From positions 434,001-498,000 of the forward strand of contig JADJYV010000013.1 in assembly GCA_016719575.1 (NCBI GenBank): a stretch of DNA of 64,000 nucleotides, read 5' to 3'. The stretch comes from Pseudobdellovibrionaceae bacterium (GTDB lineage: Bacteria > Bdellovibrionota > Bdellovibrionia > Bdellovibrionales > Bdellovibrionaceae). The position numbers and the translations under genes were made by a program. Below the pieces are notes generated by a model. The model was not told where the DNA came from and made no database searches. It was given only the letters and a program-made list of their open reading frames with translations. Within the stretch, counting starts at the first letter, position 1. The number at the start of each line of letters is the position of its first letter. Positions 53,478-62,807 of this stretch are shown piece after piece.

Positions 53478-54514
53478 GTGAGTGCCTCCAAATGATTAAG
53501 CCCCGTATTTATAGGAAATCCAAAAAGAGCATTGAAGTTCTCTATCGCCTGGCTTGCCGCACCCTTTAATAGATTATCAATGCTGGAAAAAATGTAGACC
53601 TTCTGACCAACAACTTCGTAAGCGACGTGAGTGTTGCCAGTCCCGACAACCTTTTTAAGAGAAAGAAGCTCCGGAGTTTTTTGCACGTTGCCAAATTTGA
53701 GTAAAGGATAGTCCCCATAAGCTCTTCGAAAGGCCCCGTCTATATCTTCGCTGGTTTTACCAACTTTGAGTTGAGCGTAGATTCCGGTGATAATCCCGCG
53801 CCGCACGGGCAAAAGCGAGGTCGTCAGGTGAGCCTCTAGCTGTTTTCCACTAAAGGCCTCGATATTTTCAATAATCTCGGGATAATGTTGATGCCGTCCG
53901 ACCTTATAAGGCAGGCACTCACCATCGACCTCTGCAAATAGCTGACTTTCAGAAGCTTTTTTCCCTGCGCCGGTCGTTCCTGACTTGGCGTCAATAACAA
54001 CACTGTCTTCGAAAATGAGGTTTTCTTTCAGGAGGGGGATCAAGGCCAGTGAAATTGCCGTAGCATAACAACCGGGATTCGCTATGAGCTTTGCATTCTC
54101 ACTTGGAGTTGCCCACGGCAAAAGACCGTAGTGAGCTTGACCAAGCAAAGTTCTCTGGGTGTGCTCAAAACCATACCATTTTTCGTACTCACTTTTTTTC
54201 AACCGAAAGGCTCCACTCAAATCGATCACCCTGCGACCGGCTTCAAGGACTTTTGGAGCCAGCTCCATCGACACCTCAGCCGGAGTTGCAAAAAAAACAA
54301 CATCCGTCAAATGCTCTAATAAGTTAGAAGCCGGCCCACAGCTCACCTTCGCCGCTGACTCCGTTGACAAATGACTTGAGAGTTTAAAATCAGCGGAAGC
54401 AAAACAAAAATCCAAGCTGGCAGAGGGGTGACTCAGCAGCAGCCGAGCCAGTTCGAGCCCCGAATAGCCGCGGGCCCCAACGATCGAGCAGGAAACTTTA
54501 TTTTTCTGGGACAA
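53474..54514 (-). CDS. argC: N-acetyl-gamma-glutamyl-phosphate reductase ArgC
   Basis: About 346 residues from TTG 54514: Rossmann start VSCSIVGARGYSGLELARLL, catalytic Cys in IANPGCYATA, and later HRQHYPEI-like GRHQHYPEI. It reduces acetylglutamyl phosphate to the semialdehyde with NADPH. The frame is open to ATG 54592, but that extension (ATG 54592, 54544, 54538) would cover the ARG boxes and the promoter, and ArgC proteins of about 345 residues normally begin a few residues before the Rossmann motif. The TTG lacks a strong SD, so ATG 54538 remains possible. First gene of the operon. Confidence 0.85.
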   Translation of the reverse strand: MSQKNKVSCSIVGARGYSGLELARLLLSHPSASLDFCFASADFKLSSHLSTESAAKVSCGPASNLLEHLTDVVFFATPAEVSMELAPKVLEAGRRVIDLSGAFRLKKSEYEKWYGFEHTQRTLLGQAHYGLLPWATPSENAKLIANPGCYATAISLALIPLLKENLIFEDSVVIDAKSGTTGAGKKASESQLFAEVDGECLPYKVGRHQHYPEIIENIEAFSGKQLEAHLTTSLLPVRRGIITGIYAQLKVGKTSEDIDGAFRRAYGDYPLLKFGNVQKTPELLSLKKVVGTGNTHVAYEVVGQKVYIFSSIDNLLKGAASQAIENFNALFGFPINTGLNHLEALT

Positions 54515-54521
54515 ATCCGCG

Positions 54522-54560
54522 TTCGAATATTTATGCATTTGCATTGCATATTTATGAAAA
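54522..54560 (-). promoter_or_regulatory. Tandem ARG boxes (ArgR operators)
   Basis: Two 18-bp imperfect palindromes, 54522-54539 (core CGAATATTTATGCA) and 54543-54560 (core TGCATATTTATGAA), resemble the ARG box TGAATWWWWATTCA. They are separated by three bases, so their centres are 21 bp apart, the classical two-turn spacing for one ArgR hexamer. They cover the likely -10 region of argC. Confidence 0.7.
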
Positions 54561-54576
54561 ATTAAATGGGGGTCAA
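54549..54576 (-). promoter_or_regulatory. Probable argC promoter
   Basis: Minus strand TTGACC (54576-54571), 16-base spacer, TAAATA (54554-54549). The -35 is good and the -10 weak. The -10 lies inside the second ARG box. Confidence 0.4.
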
Positions 54577-54651
54577 GAATTTTATTTTGCATAAAATTTA
54601 TTTGTCCCGCATAAGTACGACTCCGAAAGTGCTTACGTCAGGAGCTCGCTC

Positions 54652-56898
54652 ATGAAATTTCGTTTTCCAATTGTAATCATCGATGAGGATTTTCATTCAA
54701 AAAATGCTAGCGGATCAGGCATTCGCACACTCGCGGCAGCAATCGAAAAAGAGGGATTCGAAGCCTTAGGAGTCACTTGCTACGGCGATCTCTCAAGTTT
54801 TGCACAACAACAAAGCAGGGCCTCCGCCTTTGTGCTTTCAATTGATGATGAAGAATTTTCCGGAATTACCGAAGGACAGGTCGAAAAGACTTTGAGCACT
54901 TTGCGCACGTTTATCGAAGAGATCCGCTTTAAAAATGCTGAAATCCCCATCTTTCTCTACGGAGAAACTCGCACCTCACGACATATCCCCAATGATATTT
55001 TGCGAGAACTCCATGGTTTTATCCACATGCATGAAGACACTCCCGAGTTTGTCGCCAAGTACATTCTGCGAGAGGCACGATCCTACCTCGATTCTATCGC
55101 TCCCCCGTTTTTCCGGGCCCTTTTAAACTACGCCCAAAATGGTTCCTATTCTTGGCACTGTCCTGGACATTCTGGCGGCGTGGCGTTTTTAAAGTCCCCT
55201 GTCGGGCAAATGTTTCATCAGTTTTTTGGCGAGAATATGCTCAGGGCCGACGTTTGCAACGCCGTCGATGAACTAGGGCAATTGCTCGACCACACGGGGC
55301 CGGTCGCCGCTTCAGAGAAAAATGCTGCAAGGATATTTAATGCCGATCATTTGTTTTTTGTAACCAATGGCACATCGACTTCAAACAAAATTGTCTGGCA
55401 CTCCACCGTAGGACCTGATGATATTGTGATCGTCGATCGGAACTGTCACAAGTCCAATCTTCATGCAATCATGATGACGGGAGCCGTTCCTGTCTTTCTA
55501 ACTCCGACCAGGAATCATTACGGTATCATCGGCCCCATACCGCGAGAAGAGTTTACTCAAGAGAGTATTCAAAGAAAAATTAACAACAACCCGTTTATCA
55601 AAGACAAAAGTAAAAAACCAAGAATCCTCACTCTCACACAAAGCACTTATGACGGCGTTAGCTACAATGTCGAGACGATAAAAAGCTTACTTGATGGAAA
55701 GGTCGAAGTCCTCCATTTCGATGAAGCTTGGCTACCGCACGCCGCCTTTCATGATTTCTACAAGAACATGCACGCCATCGGAAAAGATCGCGTGAAAACA
55801 AAACACTCGATGATTTTTTCAACTCAGTCCACTCACAAACTATTGGCTGGCCTTAGTCAGGCTTCACAAATCTTGGTCAGCGAGTCTGAAACTAAAAAAC
55901 TCAATCGCCCTATCTTCAACGAAGCCTACTTAATGCACACTTCGACCAGTCCACAATACTCAATTATTGCCTCTTGCGACGTTGCCGCAGCAATGATGGA
56001 GGCCCCTGGAGGCCCCGCACTCGTCGAAGAGAGCATTACTGAAGCCTTGGATTTTCGCCGAGCCATGCGCAAAGTCGATGAGGAGTGGGGTAAGGACTGG
56101 TGGTTCAAGGTGTGGGGGCCAGATCACCTCAATGAAGACAGTATTGGCAATCAACAAGATTGGATGCTCAGACCCAACGAAACCTGGCATGGCTTCGGCA
56201 ACCTCGCCGAGAATTTCAACATGCTCGATCCTATCAAGGCAACCATCATCACTCCAGGCCTTGGAGTGAATGGAGAGTTTACTGAAAATGGAATTCCCGC
56301 GACGTTGGTAACAAAATATCTAGCCGAGCGCGGAGTCATTGTTGAAAAATGTGGCCTCTACTCATTTTTTATAATGTTCACCATTGGCATTACCAAAGGA
56401 CGCTGGAACACGCTCCTAGCAGCCCTTCAGCAATTCAAAGACGACTATGATAAGAACCAGCCTCTTTGGAAAGTCCTTCCTCGCTTTGTGGCTCAAAATC
56501 TTCGCTACGAATCCATCGGCTTAAAAGACCTTTGTCAACAGCTTCATGATGCCTATAAACTCCATGATGTCGCCCGCATGACTACCGAAATGTATCTCTC
56601 GGACATGGTCCCTGCAATGAAACCAGCCGATGCTTTTGCTCGGATGGCCCATGAAGAAATCGAGCGAGTTGAAATCGATCACCTTGAAGGCAAGATCACG
56701 GCAGTCCTTTTAACTCCCTATCCACCGGGGATACCACTTTTGATTCCGGGAGAACGATTTAACAAAGCTATTGTGGATTATCTTAAATTCGCCCGGGATT
56801 TTAATCAAAAATATCCAGGCTTCGAAACCGATATTCATGGCCTGGTGTCCACACAGGACGGTGGTCATCGTAAATACTTTGTCGATTGTGTGAAGTAA
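54652..56898 (+). CDS. PLP-dependent arginine decarboxylase, AdiA-like
   Basis: A 748-residue fold-type I decarboxylase: N-terminal wing (response-regulator-like, residues 1-130), a core with HCPGHSGG and VTNGTSTSNKIV, and PLP-binding Lys396 in STQSTHKLLAGLSQAS. This resembles E. coli AdiA (STHKLLNALSQAS) more than lysine decarboxylases (STHKMLAALSQAS). HFDEAWLPHAAFH supplies the other PLP contacts. It makes agmatine from arginine. SD AGGAG precedes the ATG. Divergent from argC across the ARG boxes; with hss nearby it probably feeds polyamine synthesis. Ornithine or lysine as substrate is not excluded. Confidence 0.82.
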   Translation: MKFRFPIVIIDEDFHSKNASGSGIRTLAAAIEKEGFEALGVTCYGDLSSFAQQQSRASAFVLSIDDEEFSGITEGQVEKTLSTLRTFIEEIRFKNAEIPIFLYGETRTSRHIPNDILRELHGFIHMHEDTPEFVAKYILREARSYLDSIAPPFFRALLNYAQNGSYSWHCPGHSGGVAFLKSPVGQMFHQFFGENMLRADVCNAVDELGQLLDHTGPVAASEKNAARIFNADHLFFVTNGTSTSNKIVWHSTVGPDDIVIVDRNCHKSNLHAIMMTGAVPVFLTPTRNHYGIIGPIPREEFTQESIQRKINNNPFIKDKSKKPRILTLTQSTYDGVSYNVETIKSLLDGKVEVLHFDEAWLPHAAFHDFYKNMHAIGKDRVKTKHSMIFSTQSTHKLLAGLSQASQILVSESETKKLNRPIFNEAYLMHTSTSPQYSIIASCDVAAAMMEAPGGPALVEESITEALDFRRAMRKVDEEWGKDWWFKVWGPDHLNEDSIGNQQDWMLRPNETWHGFGNLAENFNMLDPIKATIITPGLGVNGEFTENGIPATLVTKYLAERGVIVEKCGLYSFFIMFTIGITKGRWNTLLAALQQFKDDYDKNQPLWKVLPRFVAQNLRYESIGLKDLCQQLHDAYKLHDVARMTTEMYLSDMVPAMKPADAFARMAHEEIERVEIDHLEGKITAVLLTPYPPGIPLLIPGERFNKAIVDYLKFARDFNQKYPGFETDIHGLVSTQDGGHRKYFVDCVK

Positions 56899-56904
56899 AA
56901 AGGG

Positions 56905-56937
56905 AAAGGCCCCGGAGTGGGGGGACTCCAAGGCCTT
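56905..56937 (+). terminator. Terminator after the decarboxylase gene
   Basis: AAAGGCC and GGCCTTT pair, with an inner GGAGT/ACTCC stem and a GGGGGG loop. The following TTTATT is a short T tract. Confidence 0.6.
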
Positions 56938-56973
56938 TATTGGGGGTTATTCAAATTTGGTCCAGCCTCGCTC

Positions 56974-57153
56974 TTAACGACTTCCTTCGACTGGAACTGG
57001 AGTCGACGCCGTGACTCCCTTTACAACTGTAGAAGCAGGAGGGACTGTGTGTGCGAGCAGACCTTTCCCAGGTCTATTTAAACAGCTCGCAGAGGCGGCA
57101 GAAGAGAAAACCATGATGACGGCGGCGGTGATGGTAAGTTTAAATTGTTTCAT
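56974..57153 (-). CDS. Small secreted protein, unknown
   Basis: A 59-residue peptide with a signal sequence (MKQFKLTITAAVIMVFSSAASA) and a mature part of 37 residues with one cysteine (SCLNRPGKG) and a Val/Pro/Thr-rich end. ATG 57153 follows GAGGAGAG, so the frame to 57183 was shortened. A sigma-54-like sequence lies 34-51 bases upstream. Confidence 0.5.
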   Translation of the reverse strand: MKQFKLTITAAVIMVFSSAASASCLNRPGKGLLAHTVPPASTVVKGVTASTPVPVEGSR

Positions 57154-57186
57154 CTGATCTCTCCTCGTTGCGTATACAAACACCTA

Positions 57187-57204
57187 CTGCGAGCAGCGTG
57201 CCAA
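57187..57204 (-). promoter_or_regulatory. Sigma-54-like sequence with one -12 mismatch
   Basis: Minus strand TTGGCACGCTGCTCGCAG has a perfect TGGCAC and the right five-base spacing, but the -12 box is TCGC instead of TTGC. It precedes the small secreted protein gene. No other feature was seen in 57205-57407. Confidence 0.3.
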
Positions 57205-57407
57205 TATAGGCGAATCAACCTGAGATTGCGTCAACGAGACTTCGATAGTTTACGAAATCCAGTTTCTCAAGTCGAGACAACTCTCGATCAAGAGCCGAAA
57301 AGGGCGTTACGGTGTCTGAAAACTAATCGCAGCGAACACACATTCTTTTGTTTTTTGGTAGGGAGTCTTGACAAGATCAGATTCAAGTTCGATGCTATTG
57401 GCAACAT

Positions 57408-57758
57408 ATGCGCCAATTCGTTTTACTTATTCTTTTTGCTTCGTTTTCTTTGAGTACGATCTCGATGGCGTCTCTCGGCCATGGCAGTTGGTGCTCTTCT
57501 AAATCCGAGAGCATTTCAACTCGAGCGCATTGTTCACACTCACACGTTGAAAGTCAGAACGAAGACTCCACTTCGACTCGTCACGCTAAATCACACGATT
57601 CGCGTTTTCGCTCCGACTGCTGCAATCCAATTATTCTCGGATCAATTCAGAGGCCACTTCCTGTTATTGAAATTGCCTCTATTAACTATTTGGACGAATA
57701 TGTAATTTTCAAGCCCGACCCTAGCCTAGAAGCCCCTTTCCAACCTCCTCGATCTTAA
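57408..57758 (+). CDS. Small Cys/His-rich secreted protein of the RND operon
   Basis: A 116-residue protein with a signal peptide (MRQFVLLILFASFSLSTISMA) and a mature part rich in His, Ser and Cys (HGSWCSSKS, HCSHSHVES, SDCCNP), which suggests metal binding. It lies 55 bases before the RND pump gene. The family is unrecognised; a role in periplasmic metal capture is inferred from position and composition. Confidence 0.6.
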   Translation: MRQFVLLILFASFSLSTISMASLGHGSWCSSKSESISTRAHCSHSHVESQNEDSTSTRHAKSHDSRFRSDCCNPIILGSIQRPLPVIEIASINYLDEYVIFKPDPSLEAPFQPPRS

Positions 57759-57813
57759 TTAACTTTTCACTTCTTTCATTGCTAAAAACTCTCCTCTCCG
57801 CATGGAGGTCATT

Positions 57814-60800
57814 TTGCTGAATTCAATAATTCGCTTTGCTTTGAACCATCGACTTCTCGTTGTTGCCCTCACCGCCATGCTCGTGGTCTATGGGGTGCTC
57901 ACCCTTGGTCAATTGCCAATCGATGTTTTTCCGGATATCTCAAAGCCAACAGTCACCATAATGACCGAGTCCCACGGCATGGCTCCCGAAGAAGTCGAAA
58001 TGCGAGTGACCTTTCCAATCGAAAGTTATCTCAACGGTCTTCCTGGAGTTGAAAGAATTCGCTCCCAATCAGGAATCGGCCTCTCCGCCATTTATGTTGA
58101 GTTTGATTGGGGCACCGACATCTACCGGAATCGCCAATTGGTGCAAGAAAAGCTCAACCTCGCAAAAGAGCATCTCCCTAAAGATATCACCCCGATCATG
58201 GGACCCATCGGCTCACTTATGGGGCAAATTCAACAAATTTCAGTCACAACGGAATCGGATAAACTCAGCCCGATGGAACTGCGCAGTGTTGCTGAGTGGG
58301 TGCTAAGACCAAGGCTCATGACGATCCCTGGCGTTTCACAAGTGATCTCTATTGGTGGCGGTTTAAAACAGTATCAGATTCTTATTTCTGCAGAAAAAAT
58401 CAATCGTTTCCAAATTTCTATCGAGCAAATCGACAAAGAACTTTCTCAAATCAGCCAAAATACCACCGGGGGATTTTTAGAAAAAGAAGGCCAAGAGTTC
58501 TTGGTGCGAAACATCGGCATCGTCAATGATGTTGACGACATTAAAAAAACCCTTGTTGGTCTTCATTTTGGAAGACCCGTTTTGGTGAGCGATATTGCCG
58601 AAGTCAAAGAGGCTCCCCGACTAAAACGCGGAGACGGCAGTTTCAACGGAAAGCCTTCCGTCGTTATGACCATTCAAAAACAACCCGGTGCTGACACCGT
58701 TACGATCACAAAAGCGATAGATAAAGCGATTGAAGAACTCCGCCCCGCTCTCCCCGCAGGAATTGTCGTCAATCCAGACGTCTTCAAGCAAGCGAATTTT
58801 ATTGAAGATTCGATCCGTGGCATTCAAGGCAAACTCAAGACTGGAACGGTCCTGGTCTTTGTTATTCTATTTATTTTTCTTGCCAACCTGAGAATGTCCA
58901 TCATCACCCTGACTGCGATCCCGGTTTCCTTTCTCGTCACAGTCATTGTTTTTAAACTTTTCGGAATGAGCGTCAACACAATGACCCTTGGAGGCCTCGC
59001 TATTGCGATTGGAGAGCTTGTTGACGACTCCATCGTCGACGTCGAAAATGTTTTCAGGCGACTAAGAGAAAATGCCCAAAATGCAAATCCCCGCTCCATT
59101 CTAAGAGTCATCTACGAGGCCTCTTCCGAGGTTCGCAACTCCATTGTTCTAGCAACCATCATCATTGCCCTTGTCTTTTTGCCACTATTTAATCTAACTG
59201 GTCTCGAAGGACGATTGTTTGCCCCCCTCGGTATTGCGTACTTGACGGCTTTGATGGCCTCTCTGATTGTTTCCCTCACTTTGACTCCCGTTCTTTGTTC
59301 CTATTTTTTACGCGGAAAAACTGTCGCCCACAAGGACACCAACTTCGTTCAATTTTTAAAAAATTATGATCGTGTCATTCTTAATTGGGCTCTCCCGAGG
59401 GCAAACACAGTCTTGAGCGCCTCATTGATAATGTTAATTCTATCCCTTTTGCTTATTCCTTTTATGGGAAGAGACTTTTTGCCAAAATTTAATGAGGGGA
59501 CCGCTATGATTTCTATCGTTGCCCGTCCCGGCATCAGCTTGACTGAGTCAAACAAGCTTGGCGCCCGCGCAGAGGCCATTCTTCTTGCAACTCCCGAGGT
59601 CAAATCAACATCCAGAAGAACGGGACGAGCCGAACTCGACGAGCACGCCGCCGGGGTCAACGTCAGCGAAATTGATGTTGACTTCAAACCTGATGGCCGC
59701 CCCCGTGAAAAAGTTTTGAATGACATTCGAACTCAATTAAAATCTGAACTTCCAGGGGTCGGTGTCAACATCGGTCAACCAATTTCTCATTTAATTGATC
59801 ATATGCTTTCGGGTGTTAGCGCCGCTCTTGCAATTAAAATTTTCGGTCCTGACTTGACAACTCTTCGGGAAAAATCAATAGAACTCCAAGAGGCCATCAA
59901 AGACACAAAAGGTCTTGTCGATTTGCGTATTGAACAACAAGGCCTCATTCCCCAAGTAAAAGTTCAAGTTCTACGCGAAGAAGCCGCTCAATTTGGCCTG
60001 AATCCCGGAGAAATTACAAAACTCCTTGAGGCCGCACTCAATGGTGAAGCTGTTGCACAAGTCATCGAAGAGAATCGTATTTATGACGTTTTTTTTCAGT
60101 TTGATGAAAGCTCTCGAGGTTCCATCAAACAAATGGAGAACACGGTTCTAAAGATCATGCCCGATGGAAAAAAAATCTTACTCAGAGATGTCGCCGATGT
60201 CTACGAAACAACTGGCCCCAACGAAATCAATCGCGAAAACAGCCAACGGCGCATGGTCATCAGCGGCAATGTCAGTGGCCGCGATCTTGGCGGTCTTGTT
60301 CAAGAAATTCAAAGAAAAGTCCAAGAAAAAGTCTTACTTCCCGAAGGTTACTACATCATCTATGGGGGGCAGTTTGAGAGTCAACAAGCCGCCACTCGGA
60401 AAATTATTTTTTTCGGATTGATTTCAATTCTGGGCATCGCCTTCGTTCTCTTTAATCACTTTCGCTCATCCGCCATCACCGCACAAATCATGGCCACTAT
60501 TCCACTTGCATTTATTGGCGGGATTGTTCTTTTGTTTTTCGCTGATCGCTCTATCACCGTCGCAAGTCTGGTCGGCTTTATCACTCTCTGCGGCATGGCT
60601 TCTCGCAACAGCATTATGATGATTTCACATTACCTTCACCTTATGAATCATGAGGGTGAGAAATTTACCAAAGAAATGATTATCAGAGGCTCCCAAGAAC
60701 GCCTCGTCCCAGTTATGATGACGGCCTTGGTTGCCTCCCTCGCGCTCTTGCCGTTGGTCTTCTCTCGCGGCCAATCAGGAAGTGAAGTTTTGCACCCTGT

Positions 60801-60936
60801 GGCCGTGGTTATAGTCGGCGGCCTTCTTAGTTCGACACTACTAGATATTATTGTGACACCCACTTTGTTTTATCGCTTCGGTCGAAAGTCAGCTGAAGCC
60901 TATGTCACTCAAGATAAGAATCAGGAGACAGTCTAA
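57814..60936 (+). CDS. Heavy-metal RND efflux permease (CusA/CzcA family)
   Basis: About 1040 residues with the RND layout: helix 1, a large periplasmic loop (VFPDISKPTVTIMTES, PIESYLNGLPGV), helices 2-6 with TLGGLAIAIGELVDDSIVDVEN in helix 4, which carries the acidic residues of the heavy-metal subfamily, then the repeat half (DFLPKFNEGTAMISIVARPG) and helices 8-12. The TTG at 57814 (LNSIIRFALNHR) has GGAGG five bases before it and matches the family start, so the ATG at 57802 is less likely. Substrate is probably a divalent or monovalent metal ion. Confidence 0.87.
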   Translation: MLNSIIRFALNHRLLVVALTAMLVVYGVLTLGQLPIDVFPDISKPTVTIMTESHGMAPEEVEMRVTFPIESYLNGLPGVERIRSQSGIGLSAIYVEFDWGTDIYRNRQLVQEKLNLAKEHLPKDITPIMGPIGSLMGQIQQISVTTESDKLSPMELRSVAEWVLRPRLMTIPGVSQVISIGGGLKQYQILISAEKINRFQISIEQIDKELSQISQNTTGGFLEKEGQEFLVRNIGIVNDVDDIKKTLVGLHFGRPVLVSDIAEVKEAPRLKRGDGSFNGKPSVVMTIQKQPGADTVTITKAIDKAIEELRPALPAGIVVNPDVFKQANFIEDSIRGIQGKLKTGTVLVFVILFIFLANLRMSIITLTAIPVSFLVTVIVFKLFGMSVNTMTLGGLAIAIGELVDDSIVDVENVFRRLRENAQNANPRSILRVIYEASSEVRNSIVLATIIIALVFLPLFNLTGLEGRLFAPLGIAYLTALMASLIVSLTLTPVLCSYFLRGKTVAHKDTNFVQFLKNYDRVILNWALPRANTVLSASLIMLILSLLLIPFMGRDFLPKFNEGTAMISIVARPGISLTESNKLGARAEAILLATPEVKSTSRRTGRAELDEHAAGVNVSEIDVDFKPDGRPREKVLNDIRTQLKSELPGVGVNIGQPISHLIDHMLSGVSAALAIKIFGPDLTTLREKSIELQEAIKDTKGLVDLRIEQQGLIPQVKVQVLREEAAQFGLNPGEITKLLEAALNGEAVAQVIEENRIYDVFFQFDESSRGSIKQMENTVLKIMPDGKKILLRDVADVYETTGPNEINRENSQRRMVISGNVSGRDLGGLVQEIQRKVQEKVLLPEGYYIIYGGQFESQQAATRKIIFFGLISILGIAFVLFNHFRSSAITAQIMATIPLAFIGGIVLLFFADRSITVASLVGFITLCGMASRNSIMMISHYLHLMNHEGEKFTKEMIIRGSQERLVPVMMTALVASLALLPLVFSRGQSGSEVLHPVAVVIVGGLLSSTLLDIIVTPTLFYRFGRKSAEAYVTQDKNQETV

Positions 60937-61352
60937 TGAAACGACAGCCATTTCTATTTATGTTATTACTATTGCTCGTGGGCCCTACGTCACAAGCTCA
61001 TGAGGGGCATGATCACGATGGGCCTGCCGCAATTCAGGCACCAAAAGGCGGAGTTATAAAGTCACTTAAAAAGTCCTTTATTGAAGTTGTCTCTAAAGGA
61101 AAAAATATCAAAATCTATATCTACGACAGTGAAATAAAACCCAAATCAACCTCCGGTTTTAAACTGTCTGCGAAGGCAGTACTTCCCCGGACTAAAAAAC
61201 AGGAGCCCCTTGTGCTGACCGCCCAGGATACTTTTTATGAAGCCAGCTATGATGCCAAAGGCCTTCATCGATACACACTCGAACTCTTAGTTAAAGACCC
61301 TGAATCAGATGGCGACAACAAGCTCAGTTTCACCATTGAATCAAAAAGATAG
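60936..61352 (+). CDS. Small periplasmic metal-binding-like protein of the RND operon
   Basis: A 138-residue protein with a signal peptide (ending TSQA) and a mature N-terminus HEGHDHD, a likely metal ligand cluster. It continues with PKGGVIKSLKKSFIEVVSKGKNI-like strands resembling the N-terminal domain found before some CusB/CzcB-type fusion proteins. The ATG shares one base with the pump stop (TAATG). No membrane-fusion hairpin or lipoyl domain is present, so it cannot be a complete adaptor by itself. Confidence 0.65.
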   Translation: MKRQPFLFMLLLLLVGPTSQAHEGHDHDGPAAIQAPKGGVIKSLKKSFIEVVSKGKNIKIYIYDSEIKPKSTSGFKLSAKAVLPRTKKQEPLVLTAQDTFYEASYDAKGLHRYTLELLVKDPESDGDNKLSFTIESKR

Positions 61353-61361
61353 GAACTGGCT

Positions 61362-62606
61362 ATGAACAAAAAAATTTTGGTCATTCTAATTGGCACCTGT
61401 GTTTTTATGGGCCCCACAGCTTTTGCAGAGCCGCTGCAAATCACTTTCGACAACTTGAAAAGTCTTTTGACTGAAAGAAGTTCAAGAATTCAAACTGCCC
61501 GACTTGAGAAAGAAGCGGCCACTGCCCGCGAAGGAAATCTTGGCAGATCCTTTCTTCCGACCCTCGAAGTTCAGGGTGCCCAAGAGACTTCCCAAACAGG
61601 CTCGGACGTGGCAAAAACTCACCCTGTGGTGAGTACTGAACTCAGGGTGAATCTCTTCAATGGTGGCCGTGACCAAATTGAGTCTGAAATCCGAAAAATA
61701 ACCACGGAAGCGCGAACAACTCAAGAGCTACGCACCCTCTCTGAGGAACTCCAAGAGGCGAGAAAACTTTTTTGGGAGATTGTCTCAATTCAAGAACGAG
61801 AAAACCTTATCGCCGCAATGATCAAGATCAATTCGCAGAACCTCCAGGCCGCAGAAAAGAGAATTCGCAACGGCGTGGCCACCGAATCTGATCGAGTTGA
61901 GTTTGAGATTAAGTCCATTGACCTCTCTCGAAGTCTTGCCGAATTCAAACTTCAATTCGCCGCAAGAAAAAGAGAATTTTTAGTTTTAATGGGAATGGAT
62001 AACAGCACCGAGTTGCACTTTCCCAAAGAGCTTCTTCATAGTCACGACCTCGAAACTATGCTTAAATACGACACTCAAGATCATAAATTTCTCTACCGTG
62101 AGTACGAAATTCAGAGCCAAACGAAAGCTCTCGCTGCAAAAAGCCAGCGACGTGCTTGGTGGCCACAATTGGATGCCTATGCCGCCTATAAATCAGGCCC
62201 AGAGTCTTTATCGGACACCAAAAAAGAAGCGATCATCGGCCTTAGGATGACAATGAACTTTGCCAGCACACAAGAAGCAGCCCAAGAGGCAATCGCCCTT
62301 GAAAAAGAAGCCACTGCAGCCACTCACCTTACGACGTTGAAACGCCAAGAAATTGACATGCATATCAAAAATGAAATTGAAGCTCTTCGTTTTTTACACG
62401 AGCAAGTTCGCGACTCCGAAGCAAATATTGCACGCGCAGAAAAGTACTATCAGTTAACTCAGTCAGAATATTCTCGCGGCGTTAAAAATTCACCTGACGT
62501 GCTTGGTGCCTCCGAAAGACTCTTTGAGACAAAAGTTAAACGAATTGAAATTATTCAAGCTTTTCAAATTTCAAAATCGCATCTTTTATCAAAAATTGGT
62601 CGGTAA
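61362..62606 (+). CDS. TolC-family outer membrane factor of the RND operon
   Basis: A 414-residue protein with a signal peptide (ending TAFA). The helical barrel segments are visible in EELQEARKLFWEIVSIQEREN and NIARAEKYYQLTQSEYSRG, with the turn motif SPDVLGASERLFE, and the NLFNGGRDQIESEI strand-turn typical of the family. It begins nine bases after the small metal-binding protein. It should provide the outer membrane channel for the RND pump. The AT-rich gap 62607-62807 after it shows no gene. Confidence 0.82.
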   Translation: MNKKILVILIGTCVFMGPTAFAEPLQITFDNLKSLLTERSSRIQTARLEKEAATAREGNLGRSFLPTLEVQGAQETSQTGSDVAKTHPVVSTELRVNLFNGGRDQIESEIRKITTEARTTQELRTLSEELQEARKLFWEIVSIQERENLIAAMIKINSQNLQAAEKRIRNGVATESDRVEFEIKSIDLSRSLAEFKLQFAARKREFLVLMGMDNSTELHFPKELLHSHDLETMLKYDTQDHKFLYREYEIQSQTKALAAKSQRRAWWPQLDAYAAYKSGPESLSDTKKEAIIGLRMTMNFASTQEAAQEAIALEKEATAATHLTTLKRQEIDMHIKNEIEALRFLHEQVRDSEANIARAEKYYQLTQSEYSRGVKNSPDVLGASERLFETKVKRIEIIQAFQISKSHLLSKIGR

Positions 62607-62807
62607 AAAAATTTAAAGAAAAATGAATAATTTTTAACTATTTTAATTTTGTCGACAAATAAATGAAAATTTCATTTTGAGATTCGCAAACAATATTCAA
62701 GATGTTTGGCTTTTATTGATGATTTATTTTTGGACCCTTCTTTGCATTAGATCACGTCAAGTTACTGAAATTAGACATTTCATTTTTTTGAACTTGGAGA
62801 TTCGATC

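Noticed and set aside
57145..57453. 102-codon plus-strand frame before the RND operon
   Set aside because: It is antisense to a small secreted gene with a good SD, overlaps the signal peptide of the next gene, and has no protein-like features.
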